In this document: positions 6,445 to 13,263 of the stretch, in pieces
How the letters are laid out: each line of letters opens with the position of its first letter
How positions within the stretch are numbered: position 1 is the stretch's first letter
Assembly: GCA_017504335.1 (NCBI GenBank)
Contig: JAFVRI010000082.1
Span: forward strand, 1-13,263
Source of the DNA: Clostridia bacterium
Lineage (GTDB): Bacteria; Bacillota; Clostridia; Oscillospirales; CAG-272
Length of the DNA stretch: 13,263 nt
Direction of reading: 5' to 3'
The notes under the pieces: model-generated
What the model was told of the DNA's origin: nothing
Databases searched by the model: none
The model's input: only the letters and a program-made list of their open reading frames with translations
Position numbers and translations under genes: made by a program

Positions 6445-7710
6445 ATGAAGATTATGGTCGTTGGCGGTGGCGGAAGAGAACACGCCATCATTAAAAAAAT
6501 CAAACAGAGTCCTTTGGTGGATACCATCTACGCACTGCCCGGCAATGCTGGAATGAATGCTGACGCAACGTGCGTAAACATCGGTGCCAAGGATTTGGAC
6601 GGAATTGTGGCGTTTGCAAAAGAAAATCAGATCGATTATGCCATCGTAGCGCCCGATGATCCGTTGGTTCTCGGTGCGGTTGACCGTTTGAATGAAATCG
6701 GCATTCCTTGTTTTGGTCCCAAAGCCAATGCGGCAATCATTGAGGGAAGCAAGATTTTTTCTAAGAATCTCATGAAGAAATACGGCATTCCTACGGCAAG
6801 CTATGAAGTGTTTACCGAAATGGATGCGGCGCTTGCTTATCTGAAAACTTCTTCTTATCCCACGGTTATTAAGGCAGATGGTCTTGCCTTGGGTAAGGGT
6901 GTTGTGATCGCGATGGATCATGATGAGGCGGTGGATGCGGTTCGTTCCATGATGGAAGATCATATGTTCGGTGATAGCGGAAGCCGTGTGGTGATTGAAG
7001 AGTTCCTAACCGGTCCCGAGGTTTCGGTTCTTGCGTTTACCGACGGAAAGACCGTAGTTCCCATGATTTCTTCTATGGATCACAAGAGAGCTTTGGATCA
7101 TGACGAGGGCTTGAATACCGGCGGTATGGGAACGATTGCTCCCAACCCCTACTATACAGAGGATGTGGCAGCACAGTGCATGAAGGAGATCTTCCTTCCC
7201 ACGATTGAGGCAATGAACGCAGAGGGCAGAACCTTTAAAGGATGCCTGTATTACGGCTTGATGATTACCCCCAAGGGACCGAAGGTAATTGAGTACAACT
7301 GCCGTTTTGGAGATCCCGAAACTCAGGTAGTTCTTCCTTTGCTGGAGAGTGACCTGTTGGAGATCATGATGGCATGCACCAACGGAACCTTGGCAGAAAC
7401 CGAGGTTCGATTCTCCGATAAGTCCGCATGCTGTGTGATCATGGCATCGGGAGGATATCCTAAGTCCTATCAGAACGGATATGAAATCACCGTAGCTGAG
7501 GATATTGCCGCAGAGGTTTACTTTGCGGGCGCAAAGGAAGCGAACGGAAGCCTTGTTACCGCAGGAGGACGTGTTCTTGGCGTAACCGCGGTGGCAGATA
7601 CGCTTACCGAAGCCATTGAGAAGTCCTACGAAAATGTAAAGAAGATTCATTTTGAAAACGTCCATTATCGCAAAGACATTGGACAAAGAGCTCTTGCCGC
7701 AGGCAAATAA
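6445..7710 (+). CDS. purD: Phosphoribosylamine-glycine ligase (GAR synthetase)
   Basis: PurD joins glycine to phosphoribosylamine with ATP, making GAR for PurN. The 421 residues fit the family. The N-terminal VVGGGGREHAI (5-15) is its signature, the central ATP-grasp region includes KADGLALGKGVV and GPEVSVLAF (from about 190), then the HKRALDHDEG...NTGGMG loop, and EYNCRFGDPETQ (283-294) supplies metal and phosphate ligands. AAGGAG (6429-6434) precedes the ATG by 10 bases. No fusion to PurM or PurN is present, unlike in eukaryotes. It lies between the AICAR formyltransferase gene and purL with short gaps, well inside the operon. Confidence 0.97.
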   Translation: MKIMVVGGGGREHAIIKKIKQSPLVDTIYALPGNAGMNADATCVNIGAKDLDGIVAFAKENQIDYAIVAPDDPLVLGAVDRLNEIGIPCFGPKANAAIIEGSKIFSKNLMKKYGIPTASYEVFTEMDAALAYLKTSSYPTVIKADGLALGKGVVIAMDHDEAVDAVRSMMEDHMFGDSGSRVVIEEFLTGPEVSVLAFTDGKTVVPMISSMDHKRALDHDEGLNTGGMGTIAPNPYYTEDVAAQCMKEIFLPTIEAMNAEGRTFKGCLYYGLMITPKGPKVIEYNCRFGDPETQVVLPLLESDLLEIMMACTNGTLAETEVRFSDKSACCVIMASGGYPKSYQNGYEITVAEDIAAEVYFAGAKEANGSLVTAGGRVLGVTAVADTLTEAIEKSYENVKKIHFENVHYRKDIGQRALAAGK

Positions 7711-7716
7711 TGACAT

Positions 7717-7721
7717 AGGAG
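7717..7721 (+). promoter_or_regulatory. Ribosome binding site of purL
   Basis: AGGAG sits 5 bases before the ATG at 7727. It fixes the purL start there rather than at the in-frame ATG at 7652, which lies inside purD without a good ribosome site. Confidence 0.85.
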
Positions 7722-7726
7722 TAGAT

Positions 7727-10700
7727 ATGGTTTACAGAGTATATGTTGAAAAAAAGAAGGAGCTTGCCAACGAGGCGCGCAATCTGTTCGGTGAGATTCG
7801 CAATCTTCTGTTCATTGATAGTCTGGAAGATTTGAGAATCATGAACCGTTATGATGTGGAGAACATCGAAAAGCCGCTGTTTGATTATGCGGTCAAAACC
7901 GTATTCTCCGAGCCTCAGTTGGATTTGGTTACCGAAGCGCTTCCCAACGATTCGGCAACGGTATTCGCAGTAGAATACCTGCCCGGACAGTTTGATCAGC
8001 GAGCAGATTCTGCGGCACAGTGCATTCAGTTGTTTTCCCAGGGCGAGCGTCCTACGGTAAGAACGGCAAGAGTGTATCTGCTGTACGGAAATTTGACGGA
8101 TGAGCAGTTGGCAGCCATCAAGAAATATGTCATTAACCCCGTGGAAAGCCGTGAAGCATCTCTGGATGAAGTAGCTACCTTGGCGGTATCCTACGAGATT
8201 CCCACCACGGTAAAGACTTTGGACGGATTTACCGCACTGGAGGATGAAGGTCTTGCAGCGTTTATCAAGACCTACGGTCTTGCCATGGATCTGGATGATA
8301 TTCGCTTCTGCCGTGATTATTTCAGAACTGAGCAGAGAGATCCTACCATTACCGAGATTCGCATGATCGATACCTACTGGTCGGATCACTGCCGTCATAC
8401 CACCTTCCTGACTACCATTGACAAGGTTACCTTTGAGAATGAAAAGATCGAGGCTGCTTACCGTGAATACATGGCAACCCGTGATCAGTTGGGAAGAACC
8501 AAGCCTATCAATCTGATGGATATTGCAACCCTTGCGGTTCGTTATCTGAAGGCGGAAGGAAAGCTTCCGCATTTGGATGAGTCCGAGGAAATCAATGCTT
8601 GTACCGTGAAGATCAAGGTGGATGTGGCAGGAGAGAAGCAGGATTGGCTGTTGCTCTTCAAGAATGAGACCCATAACCATCCCACCGAAATTGAGCCTTT
8701 CGGCGGTGCCGCTACCTGTATCGGCGGAGCGATCCGTGACCCTCTGTCCGGAAGATCCTATGTCTATGCCGCAATACGTGTGACCGGTGCATCCGATCCT
8801 CGCAAGGCAGTTGCGGAGACCATGCCCGGTAAGCTTCCTCAGAGAAAGCTTGTTACCACTGCGGCAGCAGGCTATTCCTCCTACGGTAACCAGATTGGTC
8901 TTGCTACGGGACAGGTTGACGAGATCTATCATGACGGATATGTAGCAAAGCACATGGAGATCGGTGCGGTGATCGCAGCGGCTCCTGCAAAGAACGTAAG
9001 ACGTGAGCGCCCCGAGGACGGTGATATTGTTATCCTTTTGGGCGGACGCACGGGAAGAGATGGATGCGGCGGTGCAACCGGATCCTCCAAGTCCCATACA
9101 CTCCAGTCTCTTGAAAGCTGTGGAGCAGAGGTTCAGAAGGGTAATGCTCCCGAGGAAAGAAAGCTTCAGAGACTCTTCCGTAACCCCGAGGCATCTCAGA
9201 TGATCAAGCGTTGCAACGACTTCGGTGCAGGCGGTGTTTCGGTTGCCATCGGAGAGCTTGCTGACGGATTGGATATTGACCTGAATGCGGTTCCCAAGAA
9301 GTATGACGGCTTGGATGGAACCGAGCTGGCAATCAGCGAATCTCAGGAGAGAATGGCAGTTGTGGTGGAAGCCAAGGATGCCGATCGCTTTGTTGCTTTG
9401 GCAGGCAAGGAAAATCTGGAAGCAACCGTGGTTGCCCGTGTAACCGAGCTTCCTCGCTTGGTAATGCATTGGAACGGTCAGACCATTGTGGATCTGTCCC
9501 GCGAGTTCCTGAATTCCAACGGAGCAGAGAAGCACATTGATATCGTAGCTGCGAAGCCGCAGGTATTTGATAAAAAGGTTGAGGGAAGCTTTACCGATCT
9601 GATGAAGGCAATTCCCGAAGATTTGAATATCTGCTCCAGACGTGGACTTTCTGAGCGCTTTGACTCCACCATCGGTGCGGGAAGCGTAACCATGCCCTTT
9701 GGCGGTAAGCATCAGAGTACGCCTACACAGGTAATGGTCAATAAGGTTTCTGTCGAGGCGGCGGACACCGATACCTGCTCCTTTATGGCATGGGGCTACA
9801 ACCCCTTCATTTCCGAGAAGAGCCCCTATCACGGCGCATATCTTGCGGTCGTTGAGTCGGTTTCCAAGTTGATTGCGGGCGGTGCGGAATACAGGGACGT
9901 GTATCTGACCTTCCAAGAGTATTTTGAAAAGCCCTTGAAGGATCCAAAGCGTTGGGGCAAGCCCCTGTCCGCACTTCTTGGTGCGTTTATGGCACAGAAG
10001 GATCTGGGCATTGGTGCCATCGGCGGTAAGGACTCTATGAGTGGAAGCTTTGAGAACATTGACGTTCCTCCTACGCTGGTTTCCTTTGCGGTAACCACCG
10101 GAAAGACGGGTCATGTCATTACGCAGGAATTTAAGGGAGCCGGACACAATGTTTATTGGCTGAAGCCGGAATACGATGCAGACGGTCTGCCTAAGGCAGA
10201 GTCCCTGATTGCTCTTTATCGTACGGTTTCTTCGCTGGTACAGAGTAAGAAGATCGTTGCCGCGTATACACCCACCTACGGCGGTGTTGCTGAAGCTGTC
10301 ATGAAGATGGCATTCGGTAATGAGATTGGTTTTACTTTCAATCCGGATGTAGCTCTTAGCGATTTGTTTGGTTATGCATACGGCTCCTTCATTGTAGAGA
10401 TGGAAGAGGGATGCAAGGCAGACGGCGTGCTTTTGGGCAAGACTACCGATGTGTATGAGATAACCTACGGAAACGAGACACTTTCCTTGAAGGATCTGTA
10501 TGCCGCTTATGAGGGTGTCCTGGAAAAGGTATATCCCACCCATGCAGCTGAGTCGGACAAGGAAATCCCCGCATTTACCTACGAGAAGCCTTCCACGGCG
10601 AAGCCTACGATTCTTTGCAAGAAGCCGAAGGTTCTGATACCCGTATTCCCGGGCACCAACTGCGAATATGATTCTCAGAAGGCATTCCTTCGTGCGGGAG

Positions 10701-11419
10701 CGGATGCGGAGATCTTCGTGATCAACAACCTGTCCTCCGCAGGAATTTCGGAATCTGTTTCTTCCTTTGCAGAGAAGATCCGCAATGCGCAGATGATCTT
10801 TATTCCCGGCGGATTCTCCGGTGGAGACGAGCCTGATGGCTCCGGTAAGTTTATTACCGCATTTTTCCGCAACGGAGCAATCAAGGAGGAGGTCAACGCG
10901 TTGTTGAAGGTAAGAAAGGGCTTGATGGCAGGTATCTGTAACGGATTCCAGGCGATCATCAAGCTGGGACTGGTTCCTTACGGTGAGATCATTGATACCG
11001 ATGAGAACTGTCCTACGCTGACCTTTAACTCCATTGGACGCCACCAGTCCAGAATCGTTCAGACCAGAATCGCCTCCAATATGTCTCCGTGGTTGGCAAA
11101 GACCAAGGTCGGTGAGATCTATTCGGTTCCAATTTCTCACGGTGAAGGACGGTTCTTGGCATCCGATGAATTGATCATGGAGCTGGCAAAGAACGGACAG
11201 ATCGCAACTCAGTACGTGGATCTCAGCGGAAAGCCCACCTCTGATATTCTGTATAACCCCAATAACTCTTGCTTCGCTATCGAGGGAATTACCTCTCCCA
11301 ACGGCTTGGTATTTGGTAAGATGGGACACTCTGAGCGAATCGGAGACGGACTCTACAAGAATGTTCCCGGTGACTATGACAGCAAGATCTTCGAGGCAGC
11401 GGTAGAGTATTTTAAGTAA
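7727..11419 (+). CDS. purL: Phosphoribosylformylglycinamidine synthase, single-chain, clade II
   Basis: A 1230-residue fused FGAM synthase that converts FGAR, glutamine and ATP to FGAM. In order it has a PurS-like N-terminal region, a linker with YWSDHCRHTTF (217-227), the first synthetase half with NETHNHPTEIEPFGG (313-327), the loop GGRTGRDGCGGATGSSKS (439-456), a second half with IGGKDSMSGSF (765-775), and a class I glutaminase domain from about 966. The triad is Cys1071 (AGICNGF), His1138 and Glu1140 (SHGEGRF). Because the glutaminase is fused, no separate purQ or purS is needed. The length and layout match the clade II form known from Clostridia, streptococci and Bacteroides. It ends the operon 16 bases after purD. 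It has no in-frame TTA, CTA or TCA codon. Confidence 0.97.
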   Translation: MVYRVYVEKKKELANEARNLFGEIRNLLFIDSLEDLRIMNRYDVENIEKPLFDYAVKTVFSEPQLDLVTEALPNDSATVFAVEYLPGQFDQRADSAAQCIQLFSQGERPTVRTARVYLLYGNLTDEQLAAIKKYVINPVESREASLDEVATLAVSYEIPTTVKTLDGFTALEDEGLAAFIKTYGLAMDLDDIRFCRDYFRTEQRDPTITEIRMIDTYWSDHCRHTTFLTTIDKVTFENEKIEAAYREYMATRDQLGRTKPINLMDIATLAVRYLKAEGKLPHLDESEEINACTVKIKVDVAGEKQDWLLLFKNETHNHPTEIEPFGGAATCIGGAIRDPLSGRSYVYAAIRVTGASDPRKAVAETMPGKLPQRKLVTTAAAGYSSYGNQIGLATGQVDEIYHDGYVAKHMEIGAVIAAAPAKNVRRERPEDGDIVILLGGRTGRDGCGGATGSSKSHTLQSLESCGAEVQKGNAPEERKLQRLFRNPEASQMIKRCNDFGAGGVSVAIGELADGLDIDLNAVPKKYDGLDGTELAISESQERMAVVVEAKDADRFVALAGKENLEATVVARVTELPRLVMHWNGQTIVDLSREFLNSNGAEKHIDIVAAKPQVFDKKVEGSFTDLMKAIPEDLNICSRRGLSERFDSTIGAGSVTMPFGGKHQSTPTQVMVNKVSVEAADTDTCSFMAWGYNPFISEKSPYHGAYLAVVESVSKLIAGGAEYRDVYLTFQEYFEKPLKDPKRWGKPLSALLGAFMAQKDLGIGAIGGKDSMSGSFENIDVPPTLVSFAVTTGKTGHVITQEFKGAGHNVYWLKPEYDADGLPKAESLIALYRTVSSLVQSKKIVAAYTPTYGGVAEAVMKMAFGNEIGFTFNPDVALSDLFGYAYGSFIVEMEEGCKADGVLLGKTTDVYEITYGNETLSLKDLYAAYEGVLEKVYPTHAAESDKEIPAFTYEKPSTAKPTILCKKPKVLIPVFPGTNCEYDSQKAFLRAGADAEIFVINNLSSAGISESVSSFAEKIRNAQMIFIPGGFSGGDEPDGSGKFITAFFRNGAIKEEVNALLKVRKGLMAGICNGFQAIIKLGLVPYGEIIDTDENCPTLTFNSIGRHQSRIVQTRIASNMSPWLAKTKVGEIYSVPISHGEGRFLASDELIMELAKNGQIATQYVDLSGKPTSDILYNPNNSCFAIEGITSPNGLVFGKMGHSERIGDGLYKNVPGDYDSKIFEAAVEYFK

Positions 11420-11425
11420 TATAAA

Positions 11426-11453
11426 AAGCCCATCGGTGAAAACCGATGGGCTT
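11426..11453 (+). terminator. Hairpin after purL, probable operon terminator
   Basis: A perfect 12-bp stem (11426-11437 with 11442-11453) closes on a GAAA loop just after the purL stop. On the plus strand only CCTAAAA follows, so the usual U run is missing. On the minus strand the same stem is followed by TTTTTATATT. It therefore looks more like a terminator for leftward transcription, or a 3'-end RNA stabiliser. Some read-through into the next gene is possible. Confidence 0.6.
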
Positions 11454-11477
11454 CCTAAAAATGATAGGAGATTTACT

Positions 11478-12098
11478 ATGAAGGAATTACATTTGCTTGG
11501 AAAACTGGTCAAGCTTGAGGATTGTCCCGTTTTACTAAAAAGTACCCCCGATGCCGATTGGCAAAAGGATTGGCAGGTCATGGCAGGGGAATGGTCGGTT
11601 GAGGACGGATGGTTGATCGGTGCTGAGCGTGGAAATAAGGGAGGAATCCTTTTTAGCCGTCAAAGCTTTGATTGCGACGTGGTCTTTTCCTTTACCGCCA
11701 AAACCGTACTTCCGGCTACCCGTGACGTCAACGGTGTCTTTTGCGCCCATTGGGACAAGGAAATTGATTACCTTGGCAATGCGTATGTATTCGGTTTTAA
11801 CGGCTGGTATGAGCATAAGAGTGGAATCGAGCGTAGCCCCGAGATCGGACTCCGTTCCTTAACGGGAGCCTATACTTACACCCCCGGTCAGGAGATCCGT
11901 GTTACCACGGGAATCATTGAAGGCCATAGCTTCCTCTATGCTGATGACGTGTTTGTCAGCGAGCTGATTGACCCGCACTATATCAGTGGCGGCCACGTAG
12001 GATTTTCGCCCTACTGTACCAAGCTGGCAATCAAGGACATCGAGGTCCGCCGTGCGGTATGGACTCCCTTTGAGCAGAGCTACAAGCCCGAGTTTTAA
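11478..12098 (+). CDS. Concanavalin A-like beta-sandwich protein (YesU/DUF1961-like)
   Basis: A 206-residue protein with no signal peptide or membrane segment, so probably cytoplasmic. Alternating hydrophobic strands, the early block GEWSVEDGWLIG (about 37-48) and the end GGHVGFSPYCTKLAIKDIEVRRAV resemble lamin G/concanavalin A-like sandwich domains. They recall B. subtilis YesU (DUF1961), which sits in a rhamnogalacturonan-use locus. DUF1080-type domains are an alternative. The ATG follows AGGAG (11466-11470) by 7 bases. It converges on a beta-helix, GH28-like gene, which supports a role in handling a plant-type polysaccharide product, but no catalytic residues can be named. Expression may come by read-through from the purine operon or from an unseen promoter; the 58-base gap before it is largely taken up by the hairpin and ribosome site. 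Function is uncertain. Confidence 0.75.
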   Translation: MKELHLLGKLVKLEDCPVLLKSTPDADWQKDWQVMAGEWSVEDGWLIGAERGNKGGILFSRQSFDCDVVFSFTAKTVLPATRDVNGVFCAHWDKEIDYLGNAYVFGFNGWYEHKSGIERSPEIGLRSLTGAYTYTPGQEIRVTTGIIEGHSFLYADDVFVSELIDPHYISGGHVGFSPYCTKLAIKDIEVRRAVWTPFEQSYKPEF

Positions 12099-12102
12099 GC
12101 AT

Positions 12103-12129
12103 AAAAAAGGACGCGATGCGTCCTTTTTT
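12103..12129 (+). terminator. Bidirectional intrinsic terminator between convergent genes
   Basis: A 12-bp stem pairs AAAAAAGGACGC (12103-12114) with GCGTCCTTTTTT (12118-12129) around a three-base loop. T runs lie on both strands, so it can stop transcription from the beta-sandwich gene and from the minus-strand beta-helix gene. The last bases overlap the stop codon of the minus-strand gene. Confidence 0.92.
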
Positions 12130-13263
12130 ATTTGCAGATCAGCTCGCCGACAGTACCCTCGTTGTCGATCTCCGATTTTGAAAGGTCGGGGGCAAAAAGC
12201 CTTCCGATCTCTCCGTAATTGGCAAGCTTCGGGCAATAGCCCTCCGTGTGATTTTCCACGGTGAAACCATCGATGCGCAGACAGTCAACCCGAGCGCCCT
12301 TTTCGACGCGAACGGTATCAATGGGATTGACATATTCTCTGCGGTGAAGGTGGTGGATGCTGACCTCTTTTGTGTGCGTGTCGGCTTGGAACCATATAAA
12401 GGGGAAGTGGTAGTCCTTGTGGCGTCCCATATGTACCTCCTGGATCGGCAGGCGAGGGGACTTTGAGGCGTGGATGTTTTCCAGGGTGATGGCATCAAAG
12501 CATCCCGTGGTCGTTCCCGGATAGAATTTGGTAAAGCCAATGCAGTATTGATAGTAGGTTCCGAATACGTTGGCGATACTGATATGCGACACACGGTGAT
12601 GAACCGTGAGCAGACGAATGGCGCTGTGGCAGTTCTCGGCGAAAACTCCGTCGATTGCAATGTGGGTAATGTCACCTGCCGAGCCCTCGTGGGCGTTAAG
12701 CGCCACAAGATCGTCGTAGCAGGCGCCCTGAAGGTTCCTGATCACGCCGTAATGGCAGTTTCCGTTGAGATGGATGCCGTCCATGTTGCCCGCAATGGGG
12801 TTACCAAAATTGAAATCAAAGACAATGTTCTCAATGGTAAAATAGGAGCCCGTGTCGATCATCACGGCATAGTTTGCGGGATCCTTGACGGTCAGATTGG
12901 AAAGACGGAAATTTTGTACGTTATAGAAGAACATGACGTGTCCGAGATATCCGTCCTCCTCAAAGCATCTCGTGTAAATGGGGTTTGGGCGCTGGTTCAT
13001 GTTGTTGAAGTTCCAAATTCCGCCCTCGATCTCAAAATCGTGGCAGGTGTCTTCCTTGTCGGGGGAAAGAAGATTGTAAAAGCGCCAAAGTGCCTTGGAT
13101 GCATCGCCCAGCTCCTCTCTCAGTCTCGGTGCGGGCTTTTTGACCGCCTTGTTTTGGATCATAAAGCAGTTGGAATGATCAGCCAGCTTGATCTCCGCAA
13201 ATCTCGGAAGCTTTAGCTTGAAATTTGAGGGAATCACAAGGGGACGGGAAATCAGATAGCATA
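12128..13263 (-). CDS. Right-handed beta-helix protein, GH28 (polygalacturonase)-like, 5' partial
   Basis: The frame is open to the window edge and already in the beta-helix fold there, so the start lies outside; the GTG at 13237 is unlikely to be it. Numbering from that GTG, 369 residues are seen. Repeating short strands such as NFRLSNLTV, YFTIENIVF, GVIRNLQG, DITHIAIDGV and VSHISIANV mark coils of a parallel beta-helix. NMDG (Asp153) and YDD (Asp175, Asp176) match the three catalytic aspartates of GH28 enzymes in kind and nearly in spacing. His183 may match the conserved His. AIRLLT (206-211) matches the RIK site with Arg208 kept but Lys replaced by Leu. The fold is confident, and a pectin- or galacturonan-type hydrolase is likely, but substrate and exact activity are open. 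The signal peptide region, if any, is not in view. Confidence 0.8.
   Translation of the reverse strand, partial: CYLISRPLVIPSNFKLKLPRFAEIKLADHSNCFMIQNKAVKKPAPRLREELGDASKALWRFYNLLSPDKEDTCHDFEIEGGIWNFNNMNQRPNPIYTRCFEEDGYLGHVMFFYNVQNFRLSNLTVKDPANYAVMIDTGSYFTIENIVFDFNFGNPIAGNMDGIHLNGNCHYGVIRNLQGACYDDLVALNAHEGSAGDITHIAIDGVFAENCHSAIRLLTVHHRVSHISIANVFGTYYQYCIGFTKFYPGTTTGCFDAITLENIHASKSPRLPIQEVHMGRHKDYHFPFIWFQADTHTKEVSIHHLHRREYVNPIDTVRVEKGARVDCLRIDGFTVENHTEGYCPKLANYGEIGRLFAPDLSKSEIDNEGTVGELICK

Noticed and set aside
5580..6527. Open frame of 315 codons on the minus strand opposite the AICAR formyltransferase gene
   Set aside because: In register with the sense codons and without family motifs; a codon-bias shadow.
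7652..7726. N-terminal extension of PurL from an ATG inside purD
   Set aside because: No good ribosome site, and the extension does not look like PurL; AGGAG precedes the ATG at 7727.
7604..11581. Open frame of 1325 codons on the minus strand opposite purL
   Set aside because: It is in codon register with purL and exists because purL lacks TTA, CTA and TCA codons. Its translation is rich in Cys, Arg and His and shows no recognisable domains, and no ribosome site or promoter was seen.
12470..13216. Plus-strand open frame of 248 codons opposite the beta-helix gene
   Set aside because: It is in register with the minus-strand gene, which shows beta-helix repeats and GH28-like residues; the plus-strand product has no recognisable domain.
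13235..13237. GTG start of the beta-helix gene
   Set aside because: The frame stays open to the window edge and the residues before the GTG continue a plausible beta-helix N-terminal strand, so the real start is probably outside.
1..13263. CRISPR arrays, tRNA or rRNA genes, insertion sequences, phage genes
   Set aside because: No direct-repeat arrays, cloverleaf-like sequences, transposase motifs or inverted terminal repeats were seen on reading both strands.

Overview
The window looks like chromosomal DNA from a low-to-mid GC Bacillota, most likely a gut-type Clostridia. The grounds are AGGAG-type ribosome sites, T-rich intrinsic terminators, a ZTP (pfl) riboswitch, a DUF4430 lipoprotein beside an ECF-type S component, a clade II single-chain PurL, and a purine operon in which PurH is replaced by two separate proteins. 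Family or genus cannot be fixed from the sequence alone.

Layout. (1) 1-778: the 3' part of trpB and its intrinsic terminator. (2) 780-2048: a strong sigma-A type promoter, a cobalamin riboswitch, a small DUF4430 (transcobalamin C-terminal-like) lipoprotein and an ECF transporter S component. This reads as a two-gene vitamin B12/corrinoid capture and uptake operon under AdoCbl control. (3) 2097-11453: a second, very similar promoter, a ZTP riboswitch whose 3' end overlaps an attenuator hairpin, and a seven-gene purine operon: purE, purM, purN, a PurO-like IMP cyclohydrolase, a stand-alone AICAR formyltransferase, purD and purL. (4) 11478-13263: two convergent genes sharing a bidirectional terminator. 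One is a concanavalin A-like beta-sandwich protein (YesU/DUF1961-like). The other, on the minus strand and cut by the window edge, is a right-handed beta-helix protein resembling GH28 polygalacturonases. This pair hints at plant or mucus polysaccharide use.

How the genes work together. The purine genes encode most of the route from PRA to IMP (PurD, PurN, PurL, PurM, PurE, AICAR formyltransferase, IMP cyclohydrolase). purF, purC, purB and purK are not in the window. Two of the enzymes, PurN and AICAR formyltransferase, use 10-formyl-THF. When that cofactor runs low, ZMP/ZTP accumulates, which is what the leader RNA is built to sense. The B12 operon just upstream is a separate transcription unit with its own sensor RNA, so two riboswitch-controlled units lie head to tail.

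The purine genes have biased codon usage. purL contains no in-frame TTA, CTA or TCA codons, which leaves a very long open frame on its opposite strand that I judge to be an artefact.
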